This document shows positions 62,699 through 64,000 of a DNA stretch of 64,000 bases, in pieces. Each line of letters opens with the position of its first letter. Positions within the stretch are counted from its first letter, which is position 1. Under the pieces are notes generated by a model that ran no database searches, was not told the DNA's origin, and worked only from the letters and a program-made list of their open reading frames with translations. The stretch is from Acholeplasmataceae bacterium. Lineage in GTDB: Bacteria; Bacillota_I; Bacilli_A; Acholeplasmatales; Acholeplasmataceae. Location: the NCBI GenBank assembly GCA_021736335.1, contig JAIPGC010000002.1, forward strand, positions 57,456 to 121,455, written 5' to 3'. The translations under genes were made by a program, and so were the position numbers.

Positions 62699-63823
62699 AT
62701 GAAATTATATGAATACCAAGCAAAACAAGTTTTCAAGGAAGCACATATTCCTATTCCAAATAGCTTGTTGATTGAAAATGAGTCAGAGCTCAATGAAGCT
62801 TTAAATCAAATCAGTCTTCCTTGTGTGATCAAGTCACAAGTTCTGAGTGGTGGACGAGGAAAAGCAGGTTTGATTTCTTTCGTGACTACAAAGGAAAAAG
62901 CTATATCTGAGGTTAATCGCTTATTTAATCATGAAATCAAAATCAAACGATTGTTGATTGAACAAGCAATAGACATCAAGCAAGAAATTTACGTTTCAAT
63001 CACAGTTGATCCATCATTGGCAACTGGTCTTTTGATTGTCAGTGCGGAAGGTGGCATTGATATTGAAACTTTAGCAGTGACACAACCAGATAAGATTATC
63101 AAAGAACCTATTGATCTTAGATATGGATTGATGCCTTTTCAAGCTTCTCAAGTTGCTTATTCTTTAGGCTTTTCACCTTCAATAACAAAAGAGTTGATTA
63201 AAGTCTTTATGAATCTATATCAAGTTTTTGTCTCTTATGATGCTGAACTTGTGGAAATCAATCCACTATTTATCACTCAACATGATACTGTCGTTGCAGG
63301 TGATGGAAAACTGATGATTGATGACAATTCAATGTTTAGACAAAAACGATTTGAACAGCTTGAGGCTGATTATAAAACTGAAGCTGAATTTGATGCTAAT
63401 CAAGAAGGAATTCCTTTTATTCAATTTGATGGTGATATTGGATTAATGTGTGCTGGTGCAGGTTTGACTACGACAGTCTATGATCTCATTCATTATGAAG
63501 GTGGAACAGTTGCAAACTATCTAGAATTTGGTGGACCCAATTATAAAAAAGCTGTCAAAGCTATGGAGATTTGCCTAAAAGTCCCATCAAAAGTCATTTT
63601 GATTGTAACATTTGGTACAATTGCGCGTGCTGATGTTATGGCTGAAGGTATTATTGATGCAATTAAACGTCTCAAACCAGATCGTCCTATTGTGACATGT
63701 ATCAGAGGAACAAATGAAATCGAAGCAGTAAAAATGTTAAGAGAAGCTGGTTTAGAGCCATTGTTTGATACTGAAGAAGCTGTTCGTAAGGCAGTTGCTC
63801 TAGCAAATGGAGGCGCAAAATGA
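62699..63823 (+). CDS. sqwK: ADP-forming acyl-CoA ligase, beta subunit (ATP-grasp)
   Basis: A 374-residue succinyl-CoA synthetase beta-like protein. The ATP-grasp domain reads [24 protein letters not shown] and [18 protein letters not shown] with EINPLFI (metal site). The CoA-ligase domain reads [32 protein letters not shown] and [24 protein letters not shown]. With the alpha subunit overlapping by 4 bp it should convert sulfoacetyl-CoA plus ADP and phosphate to sulfoacetate plus ATP, the substrate-level energy step. It starts 9 bp after the dehydrogenase stop, with GAGGTG at the junction. Confidence 0.88.
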   Translation: MKLYEYQAKQVFKEAHIPIPNSLLIENESELNEALNQISLPCVIKSQVLSGGRGKAGLISFVTTKEKAISEVNRLFNHEIKIKRLLIEQAIDIKQEIYVSITVDPSLATGLLIVSAEGGIDIETLAVTQPDKIIKEPIDLRYGLMPFQASQVAYSLGFSPSITKELIKVFMNLYQVFVSYDAELVEINPLFITQHDTVVAGDGKLMIDDNSMFRQKRFEQLEADYKTEAEFDANQEGIPFIQFDGDIGLMCAGAGLTTTVYDLIHYEGGTVANYLEFGGPNYKKAVKAMEICLKVPSKVILIVTFGTIARADVMAEGIIDAIKRLKPDRPIVTCIRGTNEIEAVKMLREAGLEPLFDTEEAVRKAVALANGGAK

Positions 63824-64000
63824 GTATTTTTATAGATCAAAAGACCCAAGTATTGGTTCAAGGTATAACTGGTTCTGAGGGAAGTTTTTGGACAAAGCAT
63901 ATGATTGAACTAGGTACACAAGTTGTCTGTGGCGTCACGCCAGGTAAAGAAGGTCAATTTATAGAAGGAAAACCAGTATATAACTCTGTTAAAGAAGCTA
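63820..64000 (+). CDS. sqwL: ADP-forming acyl-CoA ligase, alpha subunit, cut by window end
   Basis: The first 60 residues of a succinyl-CoA synthetase alpha-like protein: [32 protein letters not shown] (CoA-binding loop), then [24 protein letters not shown]. The conserved phospho-His segment lies beyond the window. ATGA overlap with the beta gene couples the two subunits. The rest of the operon, if any, is not visible. Confidence 0.9.
   Translation, partial: MSIFIDQKTQVLVQGITGSEGSFWTKHMIELGTQVVCGVTPGKEGQFIEGKPVYNSVKEA

Noticed and set aside
1-64000. CRISPR array or prophage
   Set aside because: No regularly spaced direct repeats, integrase or phage structural genes were seen; the only mobile element found is the IS at 53,625.
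1-64000. Mycoplasma code 4 (TGA as Trp)
   Set aside because: Trp is encoded by TGG throughout and TGA acts as stop in ssb and queT.

Overview
The window is low-GC DNA, roughly one third G+C, from a bacterium that uses the standard code: TGA is a stop in ssb and queT, and Trp is TGG. Compact operons, strong AGGAGG ribosome-binding sites, a paired YmfF/YmfH M16 peptidase set, short deoD/deoC genes, an FtsZ/SepF division set and later sulfoquinovose genes together suggest a Firmicutes/Mollicutes-border organism of the Acholeplasma or Izemoplasma type. It is not a code-4 mycoplasma. This placement is inference; no rRNA is present.

Positions 1-23,148 are almost entirely minus-strand housekeeping genes. 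They are thyA-pepV; a PadR/DUF1700/DUF4097 envelope-response operon; ssb; a T-box-controlled ileS with surE, an unknown gene, deoC, deoD and two M16 peptidases downstream; an ftsZ-ychF-yggS-sepF division cluster; tgt, divergent from a preQ1-riboswitch/queT unit; and a phosphatase-mutY-galK-galM-galT string.

Positions 23,250-42,734 hold a nitroreductase, two fused ATPase/permease exporters with a HAD phosphatase, tmRNA, an AraC-type regulator, an FTR1 iron permease, a 966-residue PAS/GGDEF/HD-GYP protein, and an epimerase. They also hold an HtrA-like protease lipoprotein paired with a 1196-residue Cys-module lipoprotein. That pair sits behind a structured leader that looks switchable.

Positions 42,840-48,475 carry a beta-1,3-glucan set (cytosolic GH17, secreted lipoprotein GH81), membrane proteins, and an unannotated ncRNA gene of about 175 nt with its own promoter and terminator.

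Positions 48,681-64,000 (plus strand) are one catabolic locus for sulfoquinovose (SQ). In order: a promoter with a leader hairpin and a LacI-type operator, a DUF4867 protein, a GH31 sulfoquinovosidase, ABC permeases, a substrate-binding protein, an SQ isomerase, split transketolase halves, an RpiB-type isomerase, an anion transporter, a CoA-acylating aldehyde dehydrogenase, and ADP-forming CoA ligase beta and alpha subunits (alpha cut by the window end). Read as a pathway this is transketolase-dependent sulfoglycolysis. SQ glycosides are cleaved, SQ becomes sulfofructose, two transketolase steps move two C2 units onto glyceraldehyde-3-phosphate, and the C2 remnant sulfoacetaldehyde becomes sulfoacetyl-CoA and then sulfoacetate plus ATP. 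The binding-protein gene of the importer is split by a fresh 1,714-bp insertion sequence with perfect 15-bp inverted repeats and an 8-bp target duplication.
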